The notes under the pieces were generated by a model. The model was not told where the DNA came from and did not search any database. It worked only from the letters and a program-made list of their open reading frames with translations. The position numbers were made by a program, and so were the translations under genes. From Cellulomonas sp. PhB150 (GTDB lineage Bacteria; Actinomycetota; Actinomycetes; Actinomycetales; Cellulomonadaceae), in the NCBI RefSeq assembly GCF_003755175.1, contig NZ_RKHX01000005.1:186001-250000 (forward strand): DNA of 64,000 bases. The letters run 5' to 3'. Position 1 is the first letter of the stretch, and each line of letters opens with the position of its first letter. Positions 20,517-30,616 of the stretch are shown piece by piece.

Positions 20517-21040
20517 GCGCGCCACGGGTACAGGTCGCGCAGCAGGGCGATCTCGGCGCCGTGGTGGGCGAGCTCGTCGGTCGCGTGCACCACGAGCGCC
20601 GCCCACGGCTCCTCGCCGAACGGCCCCCACGCGGGGCCCATCGGCGCCCAGATCCCGTCCTCGCCGAGGGCGGCCATCGTCGCGCGGAACGCCGCGGCCG
20701 CCGCGCGCAGGTCGGCTAGCGCCGGGGCGGCCGTGCCGTGCCAGTCGCGCCCGGTCACCGCGACGGGACGCGGCACGTCCGAGGCCCGCAGGTAGTCCGC
20801 GAGGCAGTCGCTGCCGAGGTGCCACATCCGCCACGCGATCGTCGTGACCGGCGCGGGGTCGGGCTCCGGGTCCTGCCAGTCCGCCCGCCATCCCTCGTCG
20901 GCCGCACGGACGGACCAGGCGCCGGCGACCGGCTCCCACAGGTACTCGTCGTCGGACAGGCCCGCGAGGCGCGCGTCGAGGCGCTCCCAGGCGTCGTCGT
21001 ACCCGGACAGGATCAGGGGCAGCACCGCGCGCTCGGCCAT
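20513..21040 (-). CDS. DinB-superfamily protein
   Basis: 175 residues, four-helix-bundle protein of the DinB/YfiT type. Metal-ligand histidines are in WRMWHLGSD (near residue 92) and VVHATDELAHHGAEIALLRDLY (near 150). Many members act in bacillithiol/mycothiol-linked transfers or are uncharacterised; a precise role is not visible. ATG 21040 follows a TAGGGT box at 7 nt. The phosphotransferase gene overlaps its end. Confidence 0.75.
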   Translation of the reverse strand: MAERAVLPLILSGYDDAWERLDARLAGLSDDEYLWEPVAGAWSVRAADEGWRADWQDPEPDPAPVTTIAWRMWHLGSDCLADYLRASDVPRPVAVTGRDWHGTAAPALADLRAAAAAFRATMAALGEDGIWAPMGPAWGPFGEEPWAALVVHATDELAHHGAEIALLRDLYPWRA

Positions 21041-21047
21041 GCCACGC

Positions 21048-21053
21048 ACCCTA
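21048..21053 (-). promoter_or_regulatory. -10 box TAGGGT, leaderless DinB-gene promoter
   Basis: TAGGGT on the minus strand, 7 nt before ATG 21040. Confidence 0.5.
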
Positions 21054-21067
21054 GGTGCCGGGTACGA

Positions 21068-21096
21068 CAAAGGCCCCGGAGGTATCCCCGGGGCCC
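21068..21096 (-). terminator. intrinsic terminator of the sdh operon
   Basis: Arms GGCCCCGG (21072-21079) and CCGGGGCC (21088-21095) with an 8-base loop, 13 bp after the sdhB stop. On the minus strand the stem is followed by TTTGTCG, a short U-rich end. Confidence 0.75.
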
Positions 21097-21108
21097 TCGT
21101 CGAGAAGC

Positions 21109-21870
21109 TCAGAACGCGCGGGTGATCATCGCGCGCTTGACCTCCTGGATCGCCTTGGTGACCTCGATGCCGCGCGGGCAGGCCTCGGTGCAGTTGAAGG
21201 TCGTGCGGCAGCGCCACACGCCCTCCTTGTCGTTGAGGATCTCGAGGCGCTGCGCGCCACCCTCGTCGCGGCTGTCGAAGATGAACCGGTGCGCGTTGAC
21301 GATCGCGGCGGGGCCGAAGTACTGACCGTCGGTCCAGAACACGGGGCACGACGAGGTGCACGCGGCGCACAGGATGCACTTGGTGGTGTCGTCGAACCGC
21401 TCGCGCTGCTCGGCGGACTGCAGGCGCTCCTTGGTCGGCTCGTTCCCCGTCGTGATGAGGAACGGCATGATCTCGCGGTAGCTGGCGAAGAACGGCTCCA
21501 TGTCGACCACGAGGTCCTTGATCACCGGCAGGCCCTTGATGGGCTCGACGGTGATCGGCTTGGACGGGTCGAGGTCCTTGAGCAGCGTCTTGCACGCCAG
21601 GCGGTTGCGGCCGTTGATCCGCATCGCGTCGGAGCCGCACACGCCGTGCGCGCACGAGCGGCGGAACGTCAGCGAGCCGTCCTGCTCCCACTTGACCTTG
21701 TGCAGGGCGTCGAGCACCCGGTCGGTGCCGTGGCACAGGACCTGGAACTCGTCCCAGTGCGCGACGGGGGTCGTTCCTTCATCGGCCGGGAGGTAGCGCA
21801 TCACGCGCAGCGTCACGGTGAAGGACGGGATGGCGCCGACCTCTGCGGGGGCGTCGAGAACGGCAGTCAT
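21109..21870 (-). CDS. sdhB: succinate dehydrogenase iron-sulfur subunit
   Basis: 253 residues, peripheral subunit of complex II on the cytoplasmic membrane face. The [2Fe-2S] cluster ligands are in RRSCAHGVCGSDAMRINGRNRLAC (about 70-93); CILCAACTSSCP (about 159-170) and CRTTFNCTEACPRGI (about 214-228) hold the 4Fe-4S and 3Fe-4S clusters. Last gene of sdhCDAB, with its ATG touching the sdhA stop (TGATG). A hairpin terminator follows. Confidence 0.96.
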   Translation of the reverse strand: MTAVLDAPAEVGAIPSFTVTLRVMRYLPADEGTTPVAHWDEFQVLCHGTDRVLDALHKVKWEQDGSLTFRRSCAHGVCGSDAMRINGRNRLACKTLLKDLDPSKPITVEPIKGLPVIKDLVVDMEPFFASYREIMPFLITTGNEPTKERLQSAEQRERFDDTTKCILCAACTSSCPVFWTDGQYFGPAAIVNAHRFIFDSRDEGGAQRLEILNDKEGVWRCRTTFNCTEACPRGIEVTKAIQEVKRAMITRAF

Positions 21871-23714
21871 CAGTACTTACGCTCCATCGGCTGGTAGCGG
21901 GTCATCGTGACGGGCTTCGACCCCAGCACCAGCTGGTAGTCGTCGAAGACCTCGGTGTAGGCGAAGCGGCCGTCGTGGTCGCCGTCGACGCTCGCGTCGT
22001 CCGCGCCCTCGACGTGCAGGGGGCGGCGGTACGCCATCGTGTGCTTCATGAAGCCCTCGTCGTCCCGGGTGGGGAAGTCCTCCCGGAAGTGCCCGCCGCG
22101 CGACTCCTCGCGGTTGAGGGCGCCGACGACGACGGTCTCGGCGATGTCGATGAGGAAGCCGAGCTCGACGGCCTCGAGGAGGTCGGTGTTGAACGTGCGG
22201 CTCTTGTCCTGCACCGAGACCGACAGGTACCGCGTGCGCAGCTCCTTGATGTCGTCGAGCGCCTGCGTCAGCGACTCCTTGGTGCGGAACACCTGCGCGT
22301 TGAGGTCCATCGACTCCTGCAGCGCCTTGCGGATGTCCGCCACGCGCTCGCCGTCCGGACGGGTCCGGATGACCTCGAGGCCGGCCTCGACGCTCGCGGA
22401 GGGGTCCTCCGGGAGCTCGATGAACTCGGCGCCGACCGCGTAGGCGGCTGCCGAGATGCCGGCGCGCTTGCCGAACACGTTGATGTCGAGCAGCGAGTTG
22501 GTGCCCAGGCGGTTGGAGCCGTGCACGCTCACGCACGCCACCTCACCGGCCGCGAACAGGCCGCGGATGATGTCGGTCTCGTTGCGCAGGACCTGCGCCT
22601 CGATGTTCGTCGGGACACCGCCCATCGCGTAGTGCGCGGTCGGGTAGACGGGCACCGGCTCGGTGTACGGCTCGACGCCCAGGTACGTGCGCGCGAACTC
22701 GGTGATGTCCGGGAGCTTGGCGTCGATGTGCGCCGGCTCGAGGTGCGTGAGGTCCAGCAGGACGTAGTCCTTGTTGGGTCCCGCGCCGCGGCCCTCGCGG
22801 ACCTCGTTGGCCATCGACCGGGCGACGATGTCGCGCGGGGCCAGGTCCTTGATCGTCGGGGCGTAGCGCTCCATGAAGCGCTCGCCCTCCGAGTTGCGCA
22901 GGATCGCGCCCTCGCCGCGGGCGGCCTCGGACAGCAGGATGCCCAGGCCGGCCAGGCCGGTCGGGTGGAACTGGAAGAACTCCATGTCCTCCAGCGGGAT
23001 GCCGCGGCGGTACGCCAGCGCCATGCCGTCACCCGTGAGGGTGTGCGCGTTGGACGTCGTCTTGAAGATCTTGCCCGCGCCGCCGGTGGCCAGGACCACG
23101 GACTTGGCGCGGAACACGTGGATCTCGCCGGTCGCGAGCTCGTACGCGACGACGCCGCTGACCGTGACCTCCTCGCCCTCGGGCACGTGGCCCGCGGCGA
23201 GGTCGTGGTCGACGAGCAGGTCGAGGACGTAGAACTCGTTGTAGAACTCCACCTCGTTCTTCACGCACTGCTGGTAGAGCGTCTGCAGGATCATGTGGCC
23301 GGTGCGGTCCGCGGCGTAGCAGGACCGGCGCACGGCGGCCTCGCCGTGGTTGCGCGTGTGACCGCCGAACCGGCGCTGGTCGATGCGGCCCTCGGGCGTG
23401 CGGTTGAACGGCAGGCCCATCTTCTCCAGGTCCAGCACCGCGTCGATGGCCTCCTTGGCCATGACCTCGGCGGCGTCCTGGTCGACCAGGTAGTCACCGC
23501 CCTTGACGGTGTCGAAGGTGTGCCACTCCCAGTTGTCCTCCTCGACGTTGGCCAGGGCGGCGCACATGCCGCCCTGAGCCGCGCCGGTGTGGGACCGGGT
23601 GGGGTACAGCTTGGAGATGACGGCCGTGCGGACGCGGGTCGACGACTCGAGAGCCGCGCGCATCCCGGCGCCGCCCGCGCCGACGATGACGACGTCGTAC
23701 TGGTGGATCTGCAT
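21870..23714 (-). CDS. sdhA: succinate dehydrogenase flavoprotein subunit
   Basis: 614 residues, oxidises succinate to fumarate with covalently bound FAD. The FAD fold begins [15 protein letters not shown]; the covalent-flavin His is in [12 protein letters not shown] near residue 42; substrate motifs include [21 protein letters not shown] near 247 and RAxxxI-type arginines ([10 protein letters not shown] near 292). [13 protein letters not shown] near 399 is conserved. ATG 23714; sdhD ends 15 nt upstream. Confidence 0.97.
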   Translation of the reverse strand: MQIHQYDVVIVGAGGAGMRAALESSTRVRTAVISKLYPTRSHTGAAQGGMCAALANVEEDNWEWHTFDTVKGGDYLVDQDAAEVMAKEAIDAVLDLEKMGLPFNRTPEGRIDQRRFGGHTRNHGEAAVRRSCYAADRTGHMILQTLYQQCVKNEVEFYNEFYVLDLLVDHDLAAGHVPEGEEVTVSGVVAYELATGEIHVFRAKSVVLATGGAGKIFKTTSNAHTLTGDGMALAYRRGIPLEDMEFFQFHPTGLAGLGILLSEAARGEGAILRNSEGERFMERYAPTIKDLAPRDIVARSMANEVREGRGAGPNKDYVLLDLTHLEPAHIDAKLPDITEFARTYLGVEPYTEPVPVYPTAHYAMGGVPTNIEAQVLRNETDIIRGLFAAGEVACVSVHGSNRLGTNSLLDINVFGKRAGISAAAYAVGAEFIELPEDPSASVEAGLEVIRTRPDGERVADIRKALQESMDLNAQVFRTKESLTQALDDIKELRTRYLSVSVQDKSRTFNTDLLEAVELGFLIDIAETVVVGALNREESRGGHFREDFPTRDDEGFMKHTMAYRRPLHVEGADDASVDGDHDGRFAYTEVFDDYQLVLGSKPVTMTRYQPMERKY

Positions 23715-23729
23715 CGTTGTCCTTAGTCC

Positions 23730-24191
23730 TTAGGAAGCCGTGCAGAACGACGGCAGCAGGTCGGCCGCGGAGCCCGAGGGGCACGGGTCGAACGTGAAGA
23801 TCACGAGGGTGCCGAGCACGACGGTGATCACGAAGGCGAGGTAGAGCAGGCCCTTGAGCACCAGGCGCGTGCCGGGACGCTCCGCGTAGTCGTTGACGAT
23901 CGTGCGCACGCCGTTGGTGCCGTGGATCATCGCGAGCCAGAGCATCAGCAGGTCCCAGACCTGCCAGAACGGCGAGGACCACTTGCCGGCGACGAACGCG
24001 AAGTCGATCGCCTTCACGCCCTCGCCCGTGACGAGGTTGACGAAGAGGTGGCCGAAGATCAGCACCAGCAGGATCACGCCGGACGCGCGCATGAACACCC
24101 AGCCGTACAGCTCGGTGTTGCCGCGCGTGCTCAGGCGGCTCGGCTTGGCGCGCGGAGGGCGCGGGGCCTTGGGGTCGGCGATGGTGGTCAT
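23730..24191 (-). CDS. sdhD: succinate dehydrogenase membrane anchor SdhD
   Basis: 153 residues with three membrane helices (about 37-57, 72-92, 116-137). The conserved YGWVFMRASGVILLVLIFGHLFVNL contains a heme-ligand-type His, and WLAMIHGTNGVRTIVNDY is the typical second-helix motif with quinone-site residues. ATG 24191 is chosen because its A overlaps the sdhC stop region and the N-terminal MTTIADPKAPRPPRAKP is a normal cytoplasmic tail. Confidence 0.9.
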   Translation of the reverse strand: MTTIADPKAPRPPRAKPSRLSTRGNTELYGWVFMRASGVILLVLIFGHLFVNLVTGEGVKAIDFAFVAGKWSSPFWQVWDLLMLWLAMIHGTNGVRTIVNDYAERPGTRLVLKGLLYLAFVITVVLGTLVIFTFDPCPSGSAADLLPSFCTAS

Positions 24192-24631
24192 CACTCGCCT
24201 CCGAAGACGTGCATCAGGTGGCGGGGCAGGAAGCCCGCCATCGTCACGACGAACAGGCCGAGCACGACCCACAGCATCACGCGCTGGTACTTCGGGCCCT
24301 TGGCCCAGAAGTCGACCAGGATGATCCGGATGCCGTTGAACGCGTGGAACACGATGGCGGCGACGAGGCCGGCCTCACCGAGCCCCATGATCGGGTTCTT
24401 GTAGGTCCCGATCACGTCGTTGTACGACTCCGGGGAGATGCGCACGAGCGAGGTGTCGAGCACGTGCACGAGGAGGAAGAAGAAGATCGCGACGCCGGTC
24501 ACGCGGTGCGCGACCCACGACCACATGCCTTCGCGGCCTCGATAGAGGGTTCCGACCGACGCTTTGCGCGGCGGCGCGGGGGGCGCTGCGGGCACTTGGG
24601 GGGCCTCCTGGCGAGTGAGGGGTAGAGCCAC
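24191..24631 (-). CDS. sdhC: succinate dehydrogenase cytochrome b556 subunit
   Basis: 146 residues, three helices. SVGTLYRGREGMWSWVAHRVTGVAIFFFLLVHVLDTS has the S-x-x-H-R-x-T-G signature of SdhC, and VFHAFNGIRIILVDF the second heme/quinone motif. GTG 24631 is the only usable start upstream of the conserved part and leaves about 22 Pro/Ala-rich residues first. First gene of the operon; a GATACA sequence on the minus strand about 50 bp upstream is the best -10 candidate. Confidence 0.9.
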   Translation of the reverse strand: MALPLTRQEAPQVPAAPPAPPRKASVGTLYRGREGMWSWVAHRVTGVAIFFFLLVHVLDTSLVRISPESYNDVIGTYKNPIMGLGEAGLVAAIVFHAFNGIRIILVDFWAKGPKYQRVMLWVVLGLFVVTMAGFLPRHLMHVFGGE

Positions 24632-24843
24632 ACGCCCCGACGGCCTCGTCGGTGCACGTGTCTGTCCCGCTCACTGTATCGACACCTTCTCCGCCCGCCC
24701 GCTCCGCATGGGCCTTTGGTCCCGCGCTGTGAGGAAGTCCACACTCCGAGATGGAACCTCCTGGTACCGCCCGTCGGGGCCCTCGCGCGGCGGGTCGCAG
24801 GCATTCGCCCGCGGAGTCCCGGTGGCGCTCGCGCCGGGGTCGC

Positions 24844-24849
24844 TAGCCT
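24844..24849 (+). promoter_or_regulatory. -10 box TAGCCT, leaderless manC promoter
   Basis: TAGCCT 7 nt before ATG 24857. The rest of the 225-bp gap to divergent sdhC shows no gene I can recognise. Confidence 0.5.
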
Positions 24850-24856
24850 GGCCCGC

Positions 24857-25975
24857 ATGTCCTCGCCGATCCCCGGGTTCCACGCCGTCGTCCCCGCGGG
24901 CGGAGCCGGCACCCGCCTGTGGCCGCTGTCGCGCGCCGGGCACCCGAAGTTCCTGCTCGACCTGACCGGCTCGGGCCGCACCCTCCTGCAGGGGACGGTC
25001 GACCGGCTGGTCCCGCTCGCCGGCCCGGACGGGGTTCTCGTGGTCACCGGCGTGCGGCACGCGACGGACGTCGCGGAGCAGGTGCCCGGGCTCGACGACG
25101 GTCTCGGGCGGCTGCTGGCCGAGCCCTCCCCGCGCGACTCGATGGCGGCCATCGGCCTCGCCGCTGCCGTTCTCCTGGAGCGGCACGGCGACGACGTCGT
25201 GCTCGGCTCGTTCGCCGCCGACCACGTGATCGAGGGAACCGAGGCGTTCGAGACGGCTGTCCGCGAGGGGGTCGCGGCCGCACGGGCAGGCTTCGTCGTG
25301 ACGATCGGCATCCACGCGACCGGCCCGTCGACCGCGTTCGGCTACATCCGCTCGGACGGGCCGCTCGGCGTCGACGGAGCACCGTCGGCGCTGCACGTCG
25401 TCGGGTTCACGGAGAAGCCCGACGCCGCGACCGCTGCCGGCTACCTGGCCACGGGGGAGTACCGGTGGAACGCCGGCATGTTCATCGTGCGGGCCCGCGT
25501 CCTCCTGGACCACCTCGCGACGCAGCTCCCCGCGCTCGCGGCCGGTCTGCAGACGATCGCGGCCGCGTGGGACGGTCCCTCCCGTGCGGAGGTGCTCGAG
25601 GCTGTCTGGCCAGGGCTGACGAAGATCGCGATCGACCACGCGATCGCCGAGCCCGTCGCCGCCGCCGGTGGCGTGGCCGTCGTGCCGGGCGACTTCGACT
25701 GGGACGACGTCGGCGACTTCGCCTCGCTCGCCCCGCTGCTGCCGTCCGGCCCGGACGGCGTGACGCTCGGGGCGGAGGCCGACGTGCTGCGGATCGGGGC
25801 CGACGGCTCGTTCGTCGTGCCCGGCTCCGGGCGGACCGTCAGCGTGGTCGGCATCCCGGACGCCGTGGTGGTCGACACCCCGGACGCGGTGCTCGTCACG
25901 ACCCGCGCGCACGCGCAGGACGTGAAGTCGGCGGTCGACGCCTGGCGCGCGGCCGGCCGCGACGACCTGCTCTGA
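24857..25975 (+). CDS. manC: mannose-1-phosphate guanylyltransferase
   Basis: 372 residues; makes GDP-mannose from mannose-1-phosphate and GTP. The nucleotidyl loop is AVVPAGGAGTRLWPLSRAGHPKFLLDL near residue 10; FAADHVI near 119 corresponds to the metal DxD/PxDH site, VVGFTEKP near 179 and WNAGMFIVRA near 203 are family motifs, and GDFDWDDVGDF near 277 closes the active site. No isomerase domain, so monofunctional. GDP-mannose would feed glycolipid or glycoprotein mannosylation, for example donors for the GT-C enzyme at 8.5 kb (inference). Confidence 0.92.
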   Translation: MSSPIPGFHAVVPAGGAGTRLWPLSRAGHPKFLLDLTGSGRTLLQGTVDRLVPLAGPDGVLVVTGVRHATDVAEQVPGLDDGLGRLLAEPSPRDSMAAIGLAAAVLLERHGDDVVLGSFAADHVIEGTEAFETAVREGVAAARAGFVVTIGIHATGPSTAFGYIRSDGPLGVDGAPSALHVVGFTEKPDAATAAGYLATGEYRWNAGMFIVRARVLLDHLATQLPALAAGLQTIAAAWDGPSRAEVLEAVWPGLTKIAIDHAIAEPVAAAGGVAVVPGDFDWDDVGDFASLAPLLPSGPDGVTLGAEADVLRIGADGSFVVPGSGRTVSVVGIPDAVVVDTPDAVLVTTRAHAQDVKSAVDAWRAAGRDDLL

Positions 25976-26040
25976 GCGCGCCGGCACCTGGCCGCCCACC
26001 CGCCGCGCCCGCCCGCCGGGCCCGCCGAGCTGGCCCGACC

Positions 26041-26118
26041 TAGCCGCACTTGTGACCAGAGTCGCCTCCTGGGGCTGATCGGCGTCCCACGCGTGCACTC
26101 CTGTCACAAGTGCGGCTA
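26041..26118. repeat. 78-bp dispersed element with 16-bp terminal inverted repeats, copy 1
   Basis: TAGCCGCACTTGTGAC (26041-26056) and its exact complement GTCACAAGTGCGGCTA (26103-26118) enclose 46 bp. The second copy at 51397-51474 has the same total length and identical ends, while the centre is only about 60 percent identical; the octamer CCTCGGGC follows both. Lies between manC and the amidohydrolase gene. Confidence 0.85.
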
Positions 26119-26186
26119 CCTCGGGCTCGTCAGTCGGGCCAGGGGTCGGATGGTGGGCGGCGCGGGTCTCCGCGCCGCGGCGGCGA

Positions 26187-26192
26187 TAGCCT
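26187..26192 (+). promoter_or_regulatory. -10 box TAGCCT, leaderless amidohydrolase promoter
   Basis: TAGCCT 7 nt before GTG 26200; it decides this start, since the frame stays open further upstream. Confidence 0.5.
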
Positions 26193-26199
26193 CGAAGAC

Positions 26200-27483
26200 G
26201 TGTCCGCCCAGCCTGTGTCCCCGCAGCCGTCCGACCCCGCCCTGCCCGCCGAGCCCATGCCCGGTGCGTCGCACCCCGCGCTCGACGAGCTGCGCCCCGC
26301 GCCGACGACGGCGGGCGCCGCGCGGCTGACCGCCCTGCTCGCGTCCCTGCGCGACGAGCTGGTCGAGATCCGCCGCGACATCCACGCCCACCCGGAGCTG
26401 GCCCGCACCGAGGAGCGCACGTCCCGCGTCGTCGCCGACCGCCTGCGCCTGGCGGGCCTCGAGCCGCGGCTGCTGCCCGGCTCGGGCGTGCTGTGCGACA
26501 TCGGCCCGGTCGGCACGCGCCGGATCGGCCTGCGCGCGGACATCGACGCGTTGCCCCTCAACGACACGTGCGGGTTGCCGTGGTCCTCGACGAACCGGGG
26601 GATCGCGCACGCGTGCGGCCACGACGTGCACACGACGGTCGTCCTCGGTGCCGGCCTCGCGCTGGCCGAGCTCGCCGCGGCGGGCGAGCTGGCGACGGGC
26701 GTCCGCCTGATCTTCCAGCCCGCCGAGGAGGTCCAGCCCGGCGGATCGCTCGACGTGATCGCCCAGGGCGGCCTCGACGGCGTCGCGCGGATCTTCGGCG
26801 TGCACTGCGACCCGAAGGTCGACGTCGGCCAGGTCGGCACGCGCATCGGCCCGATCACGTCGGCGAGCGACGAGGTCCAGGTCACCGTCACGGGCCCGGG
26901 CGGGCACACCTCGCGCCCGCACCTGACGGGCGACGTGGTGTTCGCGCTCGGCCAGGTGATCACCCAGGTGCCCGCGATCCTCGGCCGCCGGCTCGACCCG
27001 CGCTCCGGGGTCAACCTCACGTGGGGCGCGGTGCAGGCCGGGGTCGCCCACAACGCGATCCCGTCGACCGGCACGGTCAAGGGCACGCTGCGCTGCCTGG
27101 ACGTGCGCGCCTGGCAGAAGGCGTCCGAGGTGTTCCACTCCGCGGTGGAGCAGGTCCTCGCGCCGCTGGAGGTCGAGGTCGAGATCGTGCACCACCGCGG
27201 CGTGCCTCCGGTGGAGAACGACGAGCGCTCGACCGGCCTGCTCGAGGCTGCGGCGCGCGACGTGCTGGGTGCCGAGTCCGTGCTGCTCACCGAGCAGTCG
27301 CTCGGCGGCGAGGACTTCGCCTGGTACCTGACCAAGGTGCCCGGCGCGATGGCCCGGCTCGGCACGCGGACGCCCGGCGGCACCACCTACGACATCCACC
27401 AGGGTGACCTGCAGGTCGACGAGCGGGCGATCGAGGCCGGCGCGCTCCTGCTCGCCCGCACGGCGGTGCTGGCCGGGGCCTGA
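26200..27483 (+). CDS. M20-family amidohydrolase (AmiA/AmiB-like)
   Basis: 427 residues. The metal-binding motifs HACGHDVHTTVVLGA (near residue 142), FQPAEEVQPGG (near 173; catalytic Glu) and LGGEDFAWYL (near 370) match M20D peptidase/amidohydrolases of the hippurate/IAA-amino acid hydrolase group. The dimerisation domain sits in the middle (QVTVTGPGGHTSRPH). The natural amide is unknown. In mycobacteria, amiA/amiB genes lie in the same deoD-pmmB-sdh neighbourhood. The GTG start follows a -10 box at leaderless spacing. Confidence 0.88.
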   Translation: MSAQPVSPQPSDPALPAEPMPGASHPALDELRPAPTTAGAARLTALLASLRDELVEIRRDIHAHPELARTEERTSRVVADRLRLAGLEPRLLPGSGVLCDIGPVGTRRIGLRADIDALPLNDTCGLPWSSTNRGIAHACGHDVHTTVVLGAGLALAELAAAGELATGVRLIFQPAEEVQPGGSLDVIAQGGLDGVARIFGVHCDPKVDVGQVGTRIGPITSASDEVQVTVTGPGGHTSRPHLTGDVVFALGQVITQVPAILGRRLDPRSGVNLTWGAVQAGVAHNAIPSTGTVKGTLRCLDVRAWQKASEVFHSAVEQVLAPLEVEVEIVHHRGVPPVENDERSTGLLEAAARDVLGAESVLLTEQSLGGEDFAWYLTKVPGAMARLGTRTPGGTTYDIHQGDLQVDERAIEAGALLLARTAVLAGA

Positions 27484-27545
27484 GATCCGTCTCAGCAGGC
27501 GAGAGATTCCGTCCGCCACCTGGGCACATGTCTCAGGTCAGTAAC

Positions 27546-27571
27546 GGAACCAGCGGCGATACCCCTCGGTA
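27546..27571 (+). promoter_or_regulatory. weak ECF-like promoter candidate before the nucleoside operon
   Basis: GGAAC (27546-27550), 18 nt, then GTA (27569-27571), one mismatch to GGAAC-N18-GTT. A separate TAGAGT (27596-27601) is an alternative -10. Neither is strong enough to choose. Confidence 0.2.
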
Positions 27572-27715
27572 ACATGCGCGTGACCTGGTGCTGGTTAGAG
27601 TCCGACCATCAACACCGGACAGGTGGTCCGCGCGCGCTCGTGACCCGGCTCAGGCCGACCGCGACGCCGACGATCATCGGGGACCGGTCTGCTGACGAGA
27701 ATCCAGGAGTGTCGC

Positions 27716-28834
27716 GTGAACAAGATCATCCGCGTGGCCGCGCTCAGCGGGGCGCTCGCCCTCGCGCTCGCGGCTTGTGGCAGTGCCCCCGACGACGACG
27801 CGGCATCGCCCTCGTCGTCCATGACGCCCGGCGCCGGCGCGTCGAGCGCCGCCCCCGTCGACTTCAAGGCCTGCATGGTCTCGGACTCCGGTGGCTTCGA
27901 GGACAAGTCGTTCAACCAGTCGGGTGCCGAGGGCCTCGAGCGCGCGGGCGCCGAGCTCGGTGTCGCGACGAACAAGGTCGAGTCGACCGCCGCGACGGAC
28001 TTCACGCCGAACATCGCGCAGCTGCTCTCCGACAAGTGCAACCTGATCATCGGTGTCGGCTTCCTCCTCGAGGACCCGATCCAGACGGCCGCCGAGGCCA
28101 ACCCGGACGTCGAGTTCGCGCTCGTCGACTCCGCGTTCTCCGACAAGGACTTCAAGCCCGTCACGCTGGAGAACGGCAAGCCGCTGCTCTTCAACACGCA
28201 GGAGGCAGCCTTCCTCGCGGGCTACGTCGCCGCGGGCACGAGCAAGACCGGCACGGTCGCGACCTTCGGTGGCATCCAGCTGCCGTCCGTCTCGATCTTC
28301 ATGGACGGCTTCTCGGACGGCGTCAAGAAGTACAACGAGGACTTCTCCAAGAAGGTCAAGCTCCTCGGCTGGGACAAGGACAAGCAGAAGGGCTCGTTCA
28401 CGGGCGACTTCGAGGACCAGTCCAAGGGCCAGAACATCGCCAAGGGCTTCATCGACCAGGGCGCTGACGTGATCATGCCCGTCGCCGGCCCCGTCGGCCT
28501 GGGTGCGGCCGCGGCCGCCAAGGACGCGGGCGACGTCATGATCGTCGGCGTCGACGCCGACTGGTACGACACCGCGCCGGACTACAAGTCCATCATCCTG
28601 ACGTCCGTCATCAAGCAGATCGGCCAGTCGGTCTTCGACACGGTCGACCAGGCCTCGAAGGACTCCTTCACGTCCGAGCCGTACGTCGGCACGCTCGAGA
28701 ACAAGGGCATCGACATCGCGCCGTTCCACGACCTCGACTCCGAGGTCCCGGCCGACGTGAAGGCGAAGGTCGAGGAGCTCAAGACGCAGATCATCACCGG
28801 TGACCTGAAGGTCGAGTCGCCGAGTCAGAACTGA
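27716..28834 (+). CDS. BMP-family nucleoside-binding lipoprotein of an ABC importer
   Basis: 372 residues. Signal peptide with lipobox LALAAC, acylated Cys at residue 21, then a Ser/Ala/Pro linker and a periplasmic-binding fold of the Bmp/PnrA (Med) family: KACMVSDSGGFEDKSFNQSGAEGLERA, a stretch with LIIGVGFLLEDPIQTAAEANPDVEFALVDSAF, and AAFLAGYVAAGTSKTGTVATFGG. These bind purine or other nucleosides. GTG 27716 has an AGGAG ribosome site. A strong hairpin after the gene and a new promoter before the ATPase gene would let it be made in excess. Confidence 0.9.
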   Translation: MNKIIRVAALSGALALALAACGSAPDDDAASPSSSMTPGAGASSAAPVDFKACMVSDSGGFEDKSFNQSGAEGLERAGAELGVATNKVESTAATDFTPNIAQLLSDKCNLIIGVGFLLEDPIQTAAEANPDVEFALVDSAFSDKDFKPVTLENGKPLLFNTQEAAFLAGYVAAGTSKTGTVATFGGIQLPSVSIFMDGFSDGVKKYNEDFSKKVKLLGWDKDKQKGSFTGDFEDQSKGQNIAKGFIDQGADVIMPVAGPVGLGAAAAAKDAGDVMIVGVDADWYDTAPDYKSIILTSVIKQIGQSVFDTVDQASKDSFTSEPYVGTLENKGIDIAPFHDLDSEVPADVKAKVEELKTQIITGDLKVESPSQN

Positions 28835-28841
28835 TCCACCG

Positions 28842-28875
28842 ACGGTGGCCCGGGCCTCACGGCCCGGGCCACCGT
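28842..28875 (+). terminator. hairpin after the BMP lipoprotein gene (partial terminator)
   Basis: ACGGTGGCCCGGGCC, a TCAC loop, and the exact complement; 15-bp perfect stem 7 bp after the stop codon, no T-run. Probably stabilises the lipoprotein mRNA or terminates most transcripts before the transporter genes. Confidence 0.7.
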
Positions 28876-28939
28876 CATGCCCAGACCGCGGCGCGGCCGT
28901 CGGGCGCACCTCGCACCGCCGCGCCGCGACCTGCGCGGC

Positions 28940-28945
28940 TAGGGT
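28940..28945 (+). promoter_or_regulatory. -10 box TAGGGT, promoter of the ABC ATPase gene
   Basis: TAGGGT about 30 bp before GTG 28976, with an AAGGAG ribosome site (28961-28966) between, so this transcript has a short normal leader. Confidence 0.45.
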
Positions 28946-28975
28946 GCTGACAACGACGCGAAGGAGCGTGATCTC

Positions 28976-30612
<1,637 letters not shown>

Positions 30613-30616
<4 letters not shown>

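Noticed and set aside
24720..24856. Resemblance of GAGGAAGTCCACACTCC to the start of RNase P RNA (GAGGAAAGTCCGGGCTCC)
   Set aside because: Only this short stretch matches; the gap is too short and none of the other conserved RNase P blocks follows.
27481..27494. TGAGA-TCCG-TCTCA hairpin as terminator of the amidohydrolase gene
   Set aside because: Five pairs only and no T-run; too weak to claim.
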